Of a stretch of DNA of 64,000 nt, positions 33,161-45,904 are shown piece after piece (position 1 is the first letter of the stretch; each line of letters begins with the position of its first letter). Under the pieces are notes generated by a model. That model saw only the letters and a program-made list of their open reading frames with translations. It was not told the DNA's origin and searched no databases. This stretch comes from Protonemura montana (taxonomy: Eukaryota > Arthropoda > Insecta > Plecoptera > Nemouridae): assembly GCA_947568835.1 (NCBI GenBank), contig OX387607.1, forward strand, positions 13,841,701-13,905,700, read 5' to 3'. The translations under genes and the position numbers were made by a program.

Positions 33161-33563
33161 TTATTATTATTATTTGTGGTGTTTAACGACGCACTGTTTT
33201 GACAACTGGCCCTGCGGCACTGGTCTAATGGCGTCGGTGAATGAGTGGATGATGATGAGGATGATGATGAACCTAACCTAGCCTAGAAGGGAGGAGGGGA
33301 AACCCGGTGCCGGCACGTAGCCTACTCCTGTCGAAAAGCACCAAGGGGACCACCGGCTTCACGTCCCGTCCGAAGGACGGTACAACTCGAACAGCAGGAT
33401 TCCTCCACAAATCCATGCTGTCGAGAGGTTGATAAGCAAGGCGAATGAAGTTGCTGTACTAACTTTCATCCCTCCAACCTCTCTCCCGAACAGAGCTGGT
33501 CATGTGTATAATGGTCACCCATTCAATACCTGACTCAGCGCAGTGTTGATTAACTTCGGTGAT
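33161..33563 (-). mobile_element. 5S rRNA-derived SINE, copy E (5'-truncated, with target-site duplication)
   Basis: Closely similar to copy D but begins inside the 5S head (at ATCACCGAAGTTAA on the minus strand), so the first 40-50 bp are missing. It is flanked by AGCGCTGAA at 33152-33160 and 33564-33572. A 5'-truncated copy with a clean duplication is the signature of LINE-driven target-primed insertion. The AAT-repeat tail is intact. Confidence 0.93.
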
Positions 33564-33579
33564 AGCGCTGAAAATACCC

Positions 33580-33680
33580 CGATTTGGAAAGAAAGCTAGA
33601 CTGGAAAAAAATGTGCAGTCGAATCCGGTTACGAACCCGGGTGCTCTACCAACTGAGCTTTCCCAAATTTGTCGTAAAAT
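33580..33680 (-). mobile_element. tRNA-derived insertion next to SINE copy E
   Basis: On the minus strand AGCTCAGTTGGTAGAGCACC (A box and D arm) is followed almost at once by GGGTTCGTAACC (B box), so the anticodon region is deleted. The segment is flanked by the direct repeat CGCTGAAAATACCC (33566-33579 and 33681-33694). Confidence 0.65.
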
Positions 33681-34867
33681 CGCTGAAAATACCCTAATTT
33701 TTCAATAGGGGTTGCTGTAGAATCATTAGTTTTTGGAACAGATTTAAAAAAAAAATCCGATTTATTGGAAAAGTTGCTGAGAATTCTCAAATCATTTTCC
33801 TGACCGGGCCAACACAATTCCGTTATAGTTTTTTACAGTCGAATCTGTCTAGTAAAAATTTGGGAAACAAATTGAAAAAAGAAATTGATCATTCGAATTG
33901 TCAAATTTTGAGGATTTGGTTGAGGGATAATCTCACCCCAGACAGCTCGGGTTTTTCCCAACATTTCAATAACACTTAAATCCCGTGATATTGTTCACGC
34001 GCTACCACCCATGTTACGTGCGTTATCGAGCATCGCATCGAAGGTATTTTTACCTGATCACACAGAGAAATATCAATTGCTTATCTAAAAGAGTGAGTGC
34101 CGCAATGCATGTACTTCTATAACAGAGCACCGAGAGCAAACACACACTTGAAACTATGTACTTAGACCAAAGCGGAGTTCTTTTCATTTTGCGGCTATTT
34201 GCTTGATTAAAACCCAGCGGTCGAAAATAGCACCGCTGCACGGTCATTAGTTGGAGACGGTGCCTTTATCGTGTAGCCGCACGGAAATTACTTCGGGGAT
34301 CGGTGGGCTCGGTGACGCACAAGTCATCCATCATCTCAAAGCACATACATGTTTGTCGGAATAATTGGCATCTCTATTTCAGGACGTTTAATAATAGGTG
34401 TACATCCTTTTCGTTGCCATACCATTGACATTGACTGTCACACTCGCGTGAAACATGTCACGAAAGAAAATATTGACATTGGTGTGTTTATTTCGCTCCC
34501 AGCTTTCAAAGTTGGCAAACATTGTGATTGCGCTATTAGCTGAAAAGAAGGGCGTTTTTTTTTACAGTTTTCTTAAAGCAAACCGGAAAGATTCCGTTTG
34601 TAATAAAAATTAGACGTGGATCTTGTGAGCATTTGCTAAAAACTGATGGAATTCGAATTCAAGTGAGAATTTCATTCTGATTTACAATTTAAATGTTCAT
34701 AAAGAAAGTGCATTAGTCATTGAATTCTCTTATTATGGCTAAACTAGCCTGATAGCCCCATCTTGAGAAAGTGAATTCCGTGAGTCTATCATCCAATAAG
34801 ATCGTATCTGCACAAGTCTTCGCGAACAATTCGTGATGCTACCAGTTCGAGTCACCGTCGTTTCAAG

Positions 34868-35112
34868 TGTTAAGAAATTTCATTTCGTTATTTCTCGCAG
34901 ATTACTCGCATTTGTTACACATTTATAAGCTCGATACATCTTTATTAATTATAACTTCATTGATTAATTTACATTTCTCGATAATTTGAGTCTAAAATAT
35001 TTAATTGTAAAAATGTGTTAAAAAGGATGGTTGCAAGCACCATCGAGTGGCAGCACCGTTCACTAGTTGCCGGCTCGTTTGCTCAGCAGTAAGTTTAACA
35101 TTAACGCAGGCC
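34868..35112. repeat. Dispersed repeat related to the 3.2-kb foldback
   Basis: GTTATTTCTCGCAGATTACT, ATCTTTATTAATTATAACTT, then CATCGAGTGGCAGC and GCCGGCTCGTTTGCTCAGCA, GTTTAACATTAACGC occur in the same order as at 49.43-49.7 kb. The first part also matches the arm and centre of the 3.2-kb foldback. Confidence 0.65.
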
Positions 35113-35558
35113 CCAAGAATTTTACCTTTATAGAGAAAGGAATAAAATCTCAATTAGATATTCTAGAGGCTCGACAAACGAGAATGATGTGCGATATCTT
35201 TCTAATCCTCTCACCATTACTCACAAGAAACAGCTGAAAGCAGTTGACAGCCAATATTTCCATTTTAAACTTTCATGTATTAAGTGTGGTCAACCACATA
35301 AGAATTCCAGTGACAGTGAATTCAAAATTCACTTTCTTTCTGCCTTTTCTTGAGCAAGTATTCCAGTCATCCTGCAGAATGAGGCTGGACCCTTATCGAC
35401 CCTACAGGGAAAGAAACATCCACGTTTCTCACTCAAATTAGGAGTAAATTAATTTGCATTCTCACCAAAATATGAGCACAAAACGTCCCTTTGTTAAATC
35501 ATCTGCATTCTCTATTATGTGAAATCTGATTTAAATTGCAAACGCTACCAATGAGTGG

Positions 35559-35745
35559 GATATTTTATTGTTATGAACACTAATACCCTTTTAAAAATCG
35601 ATGTATCAGAGGGGACATGAGCCCCAATCTCCACCTAACGCGGTTCCCTTTTGAGTTACTTTAATTTTTGAAATAATTTTAGTGCATCTCTTTCATTTTC
35701 AGCATTACTCACATTCACTCTGCTTCTAGTGACAATATTATTGCC
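35559..35745 (-). mobile_element. tRNA-derived SINE, copy 3 (diverged)
   Basis: Shares TTATGAACACTAATACCC, a degraded B-box region with CCCCAATCTCCACCT, TTTTAGTGCAT and ACTCACATTCA..CTGCTTCTAGTGAC with the 22.4-kb copy, in order. The tRNA-like fold itself is lost. Confidence 0.6.
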
Positions 35746-35749
35746 ACTT

Positions 35750-37480
35750 TTGCAAACACAATTTGCTCCATGATTAGTTGAAAAATGAAAACCTATATTT
35801 GCAACAAAAGTTTCGACATAAAACATTGTGTGCTGCTGCAGACTTCCAAGCCGTGACATCCGTACCTGGCGATGCACTACCTGACAGGATGACCTAATAA
35901 TGTCCGGGAAGAAATTCACCAAACACAGATAAAGAATCGATCGCAGAGTACGTGACCTTGCTACAGCGTACGTCATGGAAAAATACTGCCCATTTTTACC
36001 AGTGCGATCGCCGGAGCAGTGAGCTGCAAAAATAAAACTGAAGTTTTATTAACTAATTATTGGTAGAAAACTAGAAAAGTGATAACAGAATTTATTTAAA
36101 TAGGCGGCAATACTTCACTGGCGAAGGTAGTTTAGCTATTTGGGCCACAATAGCTTTTCGATTTTTATCGAGAAATTGAAAATATTCCAGGGATCAACGA
36201 TAGCATTTCAAAGAAAATCTCACTGTCAAAATTTGATTACATTTTCTCGTCTCCAATTTCCGAATTGAAAATAAGAAACCGTTTTCTAATAGTTGATGTA
36301 GCAATTCTGATGAATATTGCAGGCCGAATTCGTAAGATTACACATCTGCAAGAAATCTATAAAAAGTTGTTTTCATTCAAGAGGCAGCAGATCAAATCAA
36401 TTAATATACATATCTTATAATTACTAAGGCTACAGTTCATCCTCGGGGATCACTTCATTATCAAAACAAAATTAATTCCTTGCTTAATTTATTACTTTTA
36501 ATTACTTGTCGTGATGTCAGATTACAACGAAGGTTCCACAAATCGATTATTTGATAAGTAATCTGCAACTTTTCAGTATGTTACACGTTCATTCATCATT
36601 TGAATGATGTTCATTGGCACAATCAATATTGCATCACATACTATCAGATGTCAACATTAGCTTTATCTACCTAAAGCGATCCCATCTGTCATATTATCTG
36701 TGTTTTTACATGTTTTTACCTGCATTTTTGATGCAATTTGTAGAGATTTACAGCTTTGATATCGATATTTTATATCTTTATAAGCTGAATACGACCTCAA
36801 GTGAATTCCAGCCATGGAGTTTGCTTGGATATGGTCAGGAAAATTGAGAAATCCCGGAAAACCACAAAACCGCGCGCCCCGTATTGTATCAGTCAGGTAA
36901 TTTGACAAGAACAAAGAACATTCGATATAAACAATTGTACGTTTGTTACAATTTGGCTTCAATTTTTGAGAATAATGTAAATGCAACATTCCACAAAAGG
37001 AGCTGGTATGCACGCATATTGAATTATTACTCTGATAATGCAAATCCTGCCAAGAGGTTAGATAATATGCTCGTGTAGATTAAAGTGCACTCCATATGCA
37101 GGTAAGATAGTTATTTTATGACCTTCTAGAATATAGGCGAGTCATATAAGCTCTACGTACGTTTTATTGCAGTTTATAGATGCAATCATGAGTTATCACT
37201 GCAACAAGGTGTTACACACTCATCAGAATAGCGATAAATGAAACCGATTATCATCTTGATCTATAATACCGCACAATTATCTTAGCAAGTGGTCGAAGGC
37301 GCCGGAATGAACTAGAATTTTTATTGCTTATCCTGGCTCATCAAGTCTCACAGATCAAAAGTGAACGTGTCTCCAAATGTATGAGATTATCAAGCAAAGT
37401 ACTTGTTAAAAAATCAAATAAAGCCTAATTTACCGCCAAAAATAGAGGATACTACTTGAAAGACTGTTGTTTTGAGTGTT
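35750..37480. other. Intergenic, no supported feature
   Basis: AT-rich sequence with only short uncoordinated frames. Confidence 0.4.
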
Positions 37481-37489
37481 CAGAAATTG

Positions 37490-37700
37490 TGTTTCGTTAT
37501 TTATCGCGGATAACTCGTATTTAAGTCTGGTTCACTCTCAATCCGTCTTTATTGATTCTAACCTCAACGATTGATATACATGTAAAGATATTTTGAGCCG
37601 TAATTAACACTCAAAACGACAGCGACTCCACCTATAAGTAACTACAATTTAGCTGTCTGGTCTGTATATTTAGTGAAGACAGTTTAACAATTTGCACCGA
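37490..37700. repeat. Dispersed repeat related to the 3.2-kb foldback
   Basis: TTCGTTATTTATCGCGGATA, CGATTGATATACATGTAA, ATATTTTGAG and GAAGACAGTTTAACA follow the order seen in the 34.87- and 49.43-kb copies, but the copy is shorter and more diverged. Confidence 0.55.
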
Positions 37701-37734
37701 GACAATGACTAAAACCATTTAAACCCAATGGTGG

Positions 37735-37990
37735 CGCCATGCTTGCGCTTTCAACGACAGCGTCCTATTGTTAAGCCGCTCGCTGAATCTATTTTGGCGC
37801 GCGATCTGGCGCGCACTCTCCCGCTTGGCATCCGCGACAGGAAAGGTGTCCGGCCGATCGTACGTATCGGCGCACCGCGGGCCGCGACGGCAGCTGCTAG
37901 CGGCTGTCGTATTCTTGGCTCACCTTGGCTCGACGTGGACATACTTGGCGTGTACCGACCACGCGGATAAACTGCATCGGGGAATGCATT
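37735..37990. other. CpG- and GC-rich island in the gene-poor region
   Basis: A sharply bounded GC-rich block (GGCGCGCGATCTGGCGCGC, CCGCGGGCCGCGACGGCAG) in AT-rich surroundings. Frames inside are short and read like composition artefacts. It could be a regulatory island or a promoter of a non-coding transcript; nothing identifies it. Confidence 0.4.
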
Positions 37991-37999
37991 TGCAACTGC

Positions 38000-40900
38000 A
38001 ACTGTAGTTACATGCTTCGGCGTACTACTTTTGGAAGTGCATGACTGAATGCATGCATAGGTAAATCTTTACAATATTCCTTGTCACTTGAAATTACCTC
38101 TTGGGGTGTGCATCAACTTATGTTGGAAATATTTACTAAACTAGCACGAAACATTGACCTTCTAAGATTGCCCCCTCACTCCTCCAGATCTTCTGGCAGC
38201 TTCTGAGAAAGGCATGCAGCTTGCAGCGCGCGTGCAATTGCATCTGGCATTGTGCTCCATCATTTTGTGACAGTCTGCACATTGCAGTATCTGTGGTGAG
38301 CTATGTGCATGCTACTTTTCTCACGAACCAAGGAAAGATTTTCGCAGACCTCAATAAGCAAGCCAGTTAATTGATTTCAATCTCAACTTGTTGGTGGATT
38401 GCAACAATGGACTGGATTAATGGTGCCTACTGTTTGATTCCCATTGTTGCCCTTTTCCCTGTTATCCACAAAATGAATATGTACTAGTAATGGCAAGAGT
38501 ATGCCTTAATTTTCATTGCAATGGACAGGACGAAGGCTTTTGAAAGTCTCATGAGAGCTTTGTGATTTAGTTTTATAATATCGGCAAATGGTAGTCGAAC
38601 CAAATCAAAAACCATATCACTGAGTGGAGAAGCTGAATTTTCACCGACCATCATTTGGAAAATGTATGTACTCTCATTCCATTTCCCATCGACCCAACGG
38701 AAACTTCTCTATAAGACTCAATTCGTTCTCCTTCAAGATAGTGAAACAGTGACACCCCCCCGAATTTCAATCCTCTGGCAGCCCCCCGGGGGCCCACTGG
38801 CCCAGCCTAAGTCAAGTTGTCGCACGACAGCACCGCCTGCTTGAAATGCAAAGATAGCAGCGCTATCCGAACCAGAACAACTCGGTTTCTTTAGGGCCTT
38901 TTTTTCGTGCGTCGTTCGGCCGAACTGGAAATAACCAGACAGGTAAAGTGGTCTTGCGTTACCGCCGCTGGGTGGGAGGTGAGAGGGGGTAATTACTTTC
39001 AAGTCATTATACCGAGGTGCCTGCACCGTTCCTAATTCGCGCAATGCCAGGAAAAGGACGCACGATTGGTGGGTTTCGCTTGTGTCACTTTCGGCAGAGA
39101 GTCATCTACGATGTGTATGCTTATCACTTTGCGAAAACCAAAGCATTCACACGGATGACATGCGTCTTTTATCCGGTTAGGAAAATCAGTTTGAACTTTT
39201 AAATATTTATTCTAGAGCCTTTGACATATTTGTTCTGTCAAATCTGACCTTTCAAGATTCATACATTAGATACAACAGAAAATTCCAGGAAAACAGTGTG
39301 ATAATTTATTGACCAAATGCGCGCAGCCGCTTCTCTACTTTCTTCTCCCACGATTCAATCATGGCTTCCCAAAGCCAAAGATACATTTCAATATAAGGCT
39401 CCAAGTTACAATGGATTGCCACAAGTTAAGCCGTTAGAGCTGCTTGCAAAATACTGCAATAGTAAATACAATACAACGACATTTATTGACTATAAACTAG
39501 AATTTAACCCTATTTCGCTGGATTTTTTTGGCTCCAAAGTTTTTAGCAACTAAGTGCTTTCATCTCAGTCCTAGAGCGCGAAACATCGGACGGTTCAGGC
39601 TCCCAGCCCGTATAAGAATAAGACAAGACTTGGCCTGGTAATTGATGTAAAGTGGTAATTACGCACTGTGGCTAATTACAAATTGCGGCGCTGTTGACGT
39701 CCAAAGATACGCATGGCTGGCCGACAGCGTCGAGGGCGGGGCCAGGGACCACGACGTTTGGTGGTTTCAAAAGGAAGGTGCTGACACTGTCATAGGGACA
39801 GGAGATTTGAGCTGGTGTTAGGACACTTCCGTGCAGGACGTGATAAGATGAGACAATGGTGTGGGCTTACGTCGATGAGCACAGCATCATTTTGCGGATA
39901 CAGGGCAGCGTTGAAATGTGTAAAAATGTCGATAGCAATTGACTATAACCCTCTGGAAGTTGGGGCCGTGATTTTGTGAGGAAGTTGCTATACAAGTTGT
40001 GTAGGTTTTCAAGTGGTTTTCTGGAGTTCGTCGCTTTGCTAGTGCATAAAAAGTGACAATTATTAATCTCTATAAACTGTCAGTGACTTGTAATTGAATG
40101 GTTAGTCATGTTAGTCAGGAATTGTTTAATTCAGAAATTCCGTTGGTAATTTTCCATTCAACGACAAAGAAATCTGAAACTTAGAAGCGAGCGAAGTCCA
40201 GAACTTTCCACGAATGTAATGTGAATAGTATATTCTTGTAAAAACGTATCAAAATACAAAAGAGTTTACCAATCACCTGTAAGTAATCGAAATCATACGC
40301 CAATAATCAAACTCAGTAGTCACGGAAAAACCCGCTTGCGACCCGTATGGGTCAAACACTGGCCTATCGCGTTCTGGCTATCGAGTAATGACATAGTAAT
40401 AAAACCGAGATAATAATGTAAACAATTGGTTTACTTATCGTCGTTGCATGGTTTAAAACCATAAAAATTGTGTCTAATTTTCAAGAACGGGTTGACCGTT
40501 TGGGAGCACTAAACTGTGAAACATTTCACATACAAAAAAATCCAATTTCAGCCACAAAGGCGACTTCGAGGACCTGCTATAAATGTTACCAAATTTGTTT
40601 CGTTACCAATGCAATTCTCTTCGACCTTAGTGCTTTAATTAACGAATTTTTAACCCGGCGATTCTTTCTCAACCTTCTTAAACGACTTCTAAATGCTTTG
40701 CGTACTGAAATGCTAGTTACTAAAAATACAAATGTAAGTCTAATTAGACTAAATCTGCAATTCTGCTTGTTATGTCTTCCATCTCTCCAGACAGTCGGCC
40801 AGCATTATAAATCTTAAAGCAAGCAGACAGCTGACCGAGCAAGCGGCATGTATGACCACCACATAAAGACACATCATGTGGCTAATTGACAATTGTCTGT

Positions 40901-42940
40901 CACCGGTGAACATGACTCCCCCTCCCCCAATAGCACACCCACCTGCAACGCACTGAGTCGGTGACCCCTGCAACTATCCGGGCAACGAACCTAGCACAGA
41001 TGGAAATTTCCACTCTCTACACGCTCTTTCTCTTCGTCCCCTCTCACTCTCTCCTACCCCACCCGATCTATATTCTCTATCTCTGTCTAACGAGGGCGCC
41101 GGGACGCCGACGCTTCCGTGAGGCGCCGGCCCGAAACGTCTAGACGCCATCGGGGCAATTATTTACGCGGGGTTAGAGCAGGGTTTAGGCCGGATAACCG
41201 GGTTTCCCTGCAGTGGACTCGACGCTGCGGTACTGAGGGTTGGGTCCCATAAATATACACATTCTAGTGAGGGCCGTGCCGACTTTATTTTGTTGGTTTT
41301 TTTAATAAATTTCACAAAATGTCAGTTGGTTTGTTCGCTGCTCGTATTTTCGACTCTCTGTAATTTTATTTACACAGATATCCACTCAACACACCGGTGG
41401 AAAAGAACACTGGCTTAACGAAAGTTCTTTTCTGACAGAAACTGGAAAGTGAATGTGCATATAACGTGTTTGCGTTATTACAGTGCATTGCAATAACTTA
41501 TGTACATCGAATCCGAACAATGAACATTTGTTCACTCATTTTTAGAAATCAATATTTATCTCTGAAACATGTTAGTTTTCAGAATTGATTGATTGGGCTT
41601 AGTTGTCAAATGTTTTGAATTGCATTGCAATTCCATTTCATGTGTTTACTTGATGGGAAGGGTTGAGGATAGCTGTAAGCTGGCAACACAGGCGAGAAGG
41701 GATGAAATGTTGACACCTGACAAGATGAACACGAATCGAACAAAGAGCCTTCTTATTGCTATACCAATCCACCTGACTTTTTGAGGAGCGCCATGCAAAA
41801 GTGGGTTTTTGAACCGGAATTACTGTTGTAAAACAATTATGCTGGTCACATAATTATGGAAAATCATAGCCCAGCACAAAAAGCCTCTGAATATGAGTAT
41901 TTTGAAAGGGTTATGAAATTACTCCTAGAAAAACCAAAAAAGGAACTAAGCCCGCGAACGCTGTTAGTCCCTTCCAATCATGTAAGCCTGGATGCTATTG
42001 AAGCCGGCATAGATTGCGAAATCAAAATGGGAATTTGAGGTTTTGAGATAGATTACGATCGGTGATAATTTTAAATTCTTTCTTTGCGTTTTTTACAACA
42101 ACTCAACAGCAAATGAATTCTTAGGCACCTCTTGAGGTTTCTGGGTCACCAACGACACCCCTCCTTAACCCCTAATTGACACAAAAAGCACCCCTCGAGT
42201 GCAGAGCGTCGTGCTTAAGGTGCTGGTAGCATGCAGCCTTTATTGTGAAGCACTTTTCTGTCATTAGCAGGCGATGTTCCTATGGTTTATCGCTAGTACC
42301 TTCCACTGGAGCAGGTATGTAGGTCAATCGTTGACGGCTGACACATCAAGAATAGCAGTCACATGTTTTCGGAGCAGATGGCATGACCTAAGAGTCATGT
42401 TTATGTTGTTGAAAGAGAGTCAGAAGCCACGAAAGCATGAAATTAACATTTTTACTGCGGAATAGTGGATATACAGACCCAGAGAGCTTCTGCAGTGATG
42501 AATAAACAAAACTCGTATATCAGGTATGGTACATAGAACCCAATGCGTCATTGAGTTTGATACTGTTGAGTTAGCAGAGAATCATTTTTACATTCCGGTA
42601 ATTCCTTGCTGTGGGCACCGAATCCTGATTCGCTGAAAATCACCAAGTATTGACGAGTTCGAGACAGGCAAGCTTGACCTCTTTCAGGTCAAACAAAGAA
42701 ATGGCGCAGTAGACTTACTCCGTCTTCCTCCGACTTCTTCCTTCCGACAAGTTTTAAGTCAGGAAACTCAAAGCGCTCAGAGTGCAGAGCATATAGGTTT
42801 GTGTTTTATTCCAGAGATTTGCTTATTTTGAGGTTATACCTTGGTTCGATTTTATGTGTTGAAAAGTTAACTAGAAGTTGCACTGGATTAGAATCGTCCG
42901 AAATAACGTTCTAACTTCTATCATGTATAATGTATGCAAT
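38000..42940. other. Intergenic, no supported gene
   Basis: Contains a small cluster of homeodomain-type sites (TAATTG at 39639, TAATTA at 39656 and 39673) and a GC-rich palindromic patch at 41090-41150 with GGCGCC repeated and CGAAACGTCTAGACG. No gene or repeat family is supported. Confidence 0.35.
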
Positions 42941-43229
42941 TCGTGTTCTAGTCCTTAATGTATCCTCCAAAACTTGCTGGGCTCCGGTACTTTAGGTGCA
43001 TCCCAACTTCCATCTTTCGCCCGCACGAAATTTTGCCCACGGCAAGCACGCCTACATTGAGGTGCAAGGTCACTTCCTCGTCGGTCCCTTCCTTGACCCA
43101 CCCAAGAATCACAGTGTGCCGCCAGTTGATAAACAAAAACAAACCCAAATCAACACGTCCTAGTAATATGTTGGGGTGACACAACCAATATATCTCAGCT
43201 ATCGCTGTGATTCAACCAGGCAAACCTCG

Positions 43230-44310
43230 ACTCGAAAATAGCATCGCGAGAAGCTCTCGCGAGCTCGGGGGTAACGTGGAAGGACACGTGCACCCGTCGG
43301 CGACAGACAACAGACAAATTGCCATTGAGGCACAAGACTCTTTTTACGTCTCGAGTTGAATCGACAGAAGAAGACGGAATTGAAGTGGTTGTTCACTGTA
43401 CCATGCAGGAAATTATTACGTTTTTAAGTGCTTTATCGGGGCACGAGGACTCGTCTGTGTTTACCAGCAACCTCCTTCCGCAAACAATCTGTTGCCAAGA
43501 CGGGTTTCTCTCGACCCCACCACCCTATTCCTCCCGAATCCGTGACCAATCAATAAGAGTTCAGAAAACATAGACCCATCGAATACAACCTGTTACCAAC
43601 ACAATCACAGGCAACTTAAAGAAAATCTGGGCGCGAACCCGTATAAATGATTATAAACCTAACCAGCCCTAACCAAATCGTGCCGACCTCCCCCCAAAAA
43701 ACGCACACTTACTCCCCTCTGTGGCCTTGACCACCAATATTGTAGCCCCTTACAACTTGTCAATCATCACCCTCCCTGCCACGCCGGCCCGTCATCACGC
43801 AGCCCTCGTTTCTGCGTCTCCAAGAGCCGTAGGTGACCTCTGACATTACGAGCAACGCACTAGCGCCGACAGCGCCGCGACGGCGACGCCAGACACCTTT
43901 CAACAAGGCCACCCACACATGCAGGGCGTTCATGGATCTATAACTGGGTTCCCTTCTCTCACGTGGTTGGCGACGTTTTGGTGTTTAGTGACGTGGGTGA
44001 TTGGGTTTAGTCACAGGCCACGCCGATGTGTAATGTGCCTTTACGGCTGACTGGTGGTTAACGGTTTGTTGGAGGGTTTTGTCACTTTGTTTCATAGGAA
44101 TAATAAAGAAGTTGTAATAACTTTTAGCTCATTTATAAATGAAGACGTGTTTATCTGCAGAAGGATGGGCAACAGTACCCTCCAGAGGCTGACACGTACC
44201 TCAACGGTTATCGAACCCATGTTTGAGTCAGGGCGCAGGACCCCCTCGTCCTTGGTAGGTCGGGGCGAGAGGGGGGCGCCGAAAATCGACAAACGCGGCG
44301 CGACGGGCGC
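43230..44310. other. GC-rich stretch with no recognisable gene
   Basis: Sequence of raised GC content, particularly 43235-43300, 43780-43900 and 44215-44330. Several frames of 60-130 codons exist on both strands but none shows family-like motifs or coordinated splice sites. Confidence 0.35.
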
Positions 44311-45211
44311 GACTCTCTACTATGCCACGGGGTTCCCGCCAATATTGATCCGTCTGGTCTCTACGACGGTTGGAACGAGTGGTGCTAGTGCGTCATTGCT
44401 CGATATTTGCTTTTTTTGGGACCGTGCCGGGATGTGGTGAGGAGAGATGGGGGTGGGGGAGGAGGAGCAGGAGGAGAGCGGAAATTCCGCACTATTTTGA
44501 CGGCAGGGGCGAGGGGGATGTTGTGTCTGTGATTTAATACGATGCGGATGGAGTATGGGGTGCTGGATTGCGTTCAATGGTAACTTAAATAAGCCAAAGT
44601 AGGAGGAATTTAGGCAGCTCGTTATGTTTACGTGCAAAACAACAGTCTGTGAATGGTGAAAACTAATGGGGCTAACTACCTCTATTACTGGTCCCTTCTC
44701 AAGATAAACCTCTCCGGTATCCAATACAACTACAATGTAATTGTCAGCAGCCAATAAACAAATATCAAATCCTCCTTGAACCCAATACAAACCAATAATA
44801 AGGTGTTACATCACTCATTCTCTTCCTAAATGGTCTTACCACATTCGTGGACAAGATCCCAGTAGTGTCTACGGCCCATTCTCGACCTGCTGGCTTGCAT
44901 TAAAACGAGACAGAAATTTCATGAATAATTCTCAGTCGGCCACCAAGACCTTGACAAGGCGTGCCAGCGACTGCGAGTAGATACATTCTTCGATGAATCA
45001 CCGGTCTGGACCGTCTGGACCATCGACTAGCCCACAGATCCTCATCATAAAAACTATCGGTTTTGCTGAAAAACTTCAGCAACTTCAGAGTTTCTCTTTC
45101 TTCATTTTATGCCATCATGACAGAGGCTAACATTCAGAATCAGCCGGGTCATGAAAGCCCTACAAGTAATTTGGTCCATAGGTTATTTTGAGACTTACTC
45201 ACCGTGTGATG

Positions 45212-45234
45212 TATATATATATATATATATATAT
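45212..45234. repeat. (TA)n microsatellite
   Basis: About eleven TA dinucleotides in a row in intergenic DNA. Confidence 0.9.
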
Positions 45235-45904
45235 GGAATCGCAATTACCAGCATGCTTTTATTTTGACTATTATCATTTTAAATATCTGCTGTATGGATT
45301 TCGTCGCTTACTTGTTTCTGCTTACTTGCGACAGCATGTGATCAAGCCACCAGAACAAATTTACATTTTAAAAATTGAATGCAAATATCTGTCACTATTT
45401 AGATTTAGCGACTACGAACAACGCACTCTGTCGGCCAACTACGACACTAAATCCAGAGTTGATGGATTCGTGTTCAAAGTACCAACCTTAAGAAATTCCC
45501 ACCAAAAGATAAGAAATATGGACCTTTAATTTACGGTGTTGTATTGGTTTCAGTTTATCTATGCTTTGCCCCAAAACACGAACGACAATTAACACCGATT
45601 GAAAGTATTATATTCATAACAACCAGAACCGTTAGTTCTTCCCATTGATGTATGCGAGAGCGTTATCAGACATCTTCAAAAAATTCATATCCAAAAGTTG
45701 TTTTACGTAGAAAATATTTCTCTTTAGCTCCAATACCTAAATGCCAAACAATCTGCAAAGCACCTAAGCAAAGTGCAAAATGTATGATGCAACTCACCTA
45801 GATGTCCGTCATAAAGAGCTGCAAGAATAACTCATCCACATCTTTCGAATCACAAGTAATCGCAGCCAAAAAATATATTTTATAATTCATAAAATCAAAG
45901 GTTG

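Noticed and set aside
41090..41150. A second hammerhead ribozyme (CGAAACGTCTAGACG with GGCGCC stems)
   Set aside because: The GAAACGTC end and a GTCTA/TAGAC stem are present but the essential CUGANGA core is missing; at best it is a decayed copy.
44054..44440. 128-codon plus-strand frame in GC-rich intergenic DNA
   Set aside because: Frames of similar length occur on both strands there and none shows a domain, conserved motif or supporting exon structure.
45212..45234. TATA-type promoter at the (TA)n run
   Set aside because: It is a simple dinucleotide repeat with no initiator or gene downstream.
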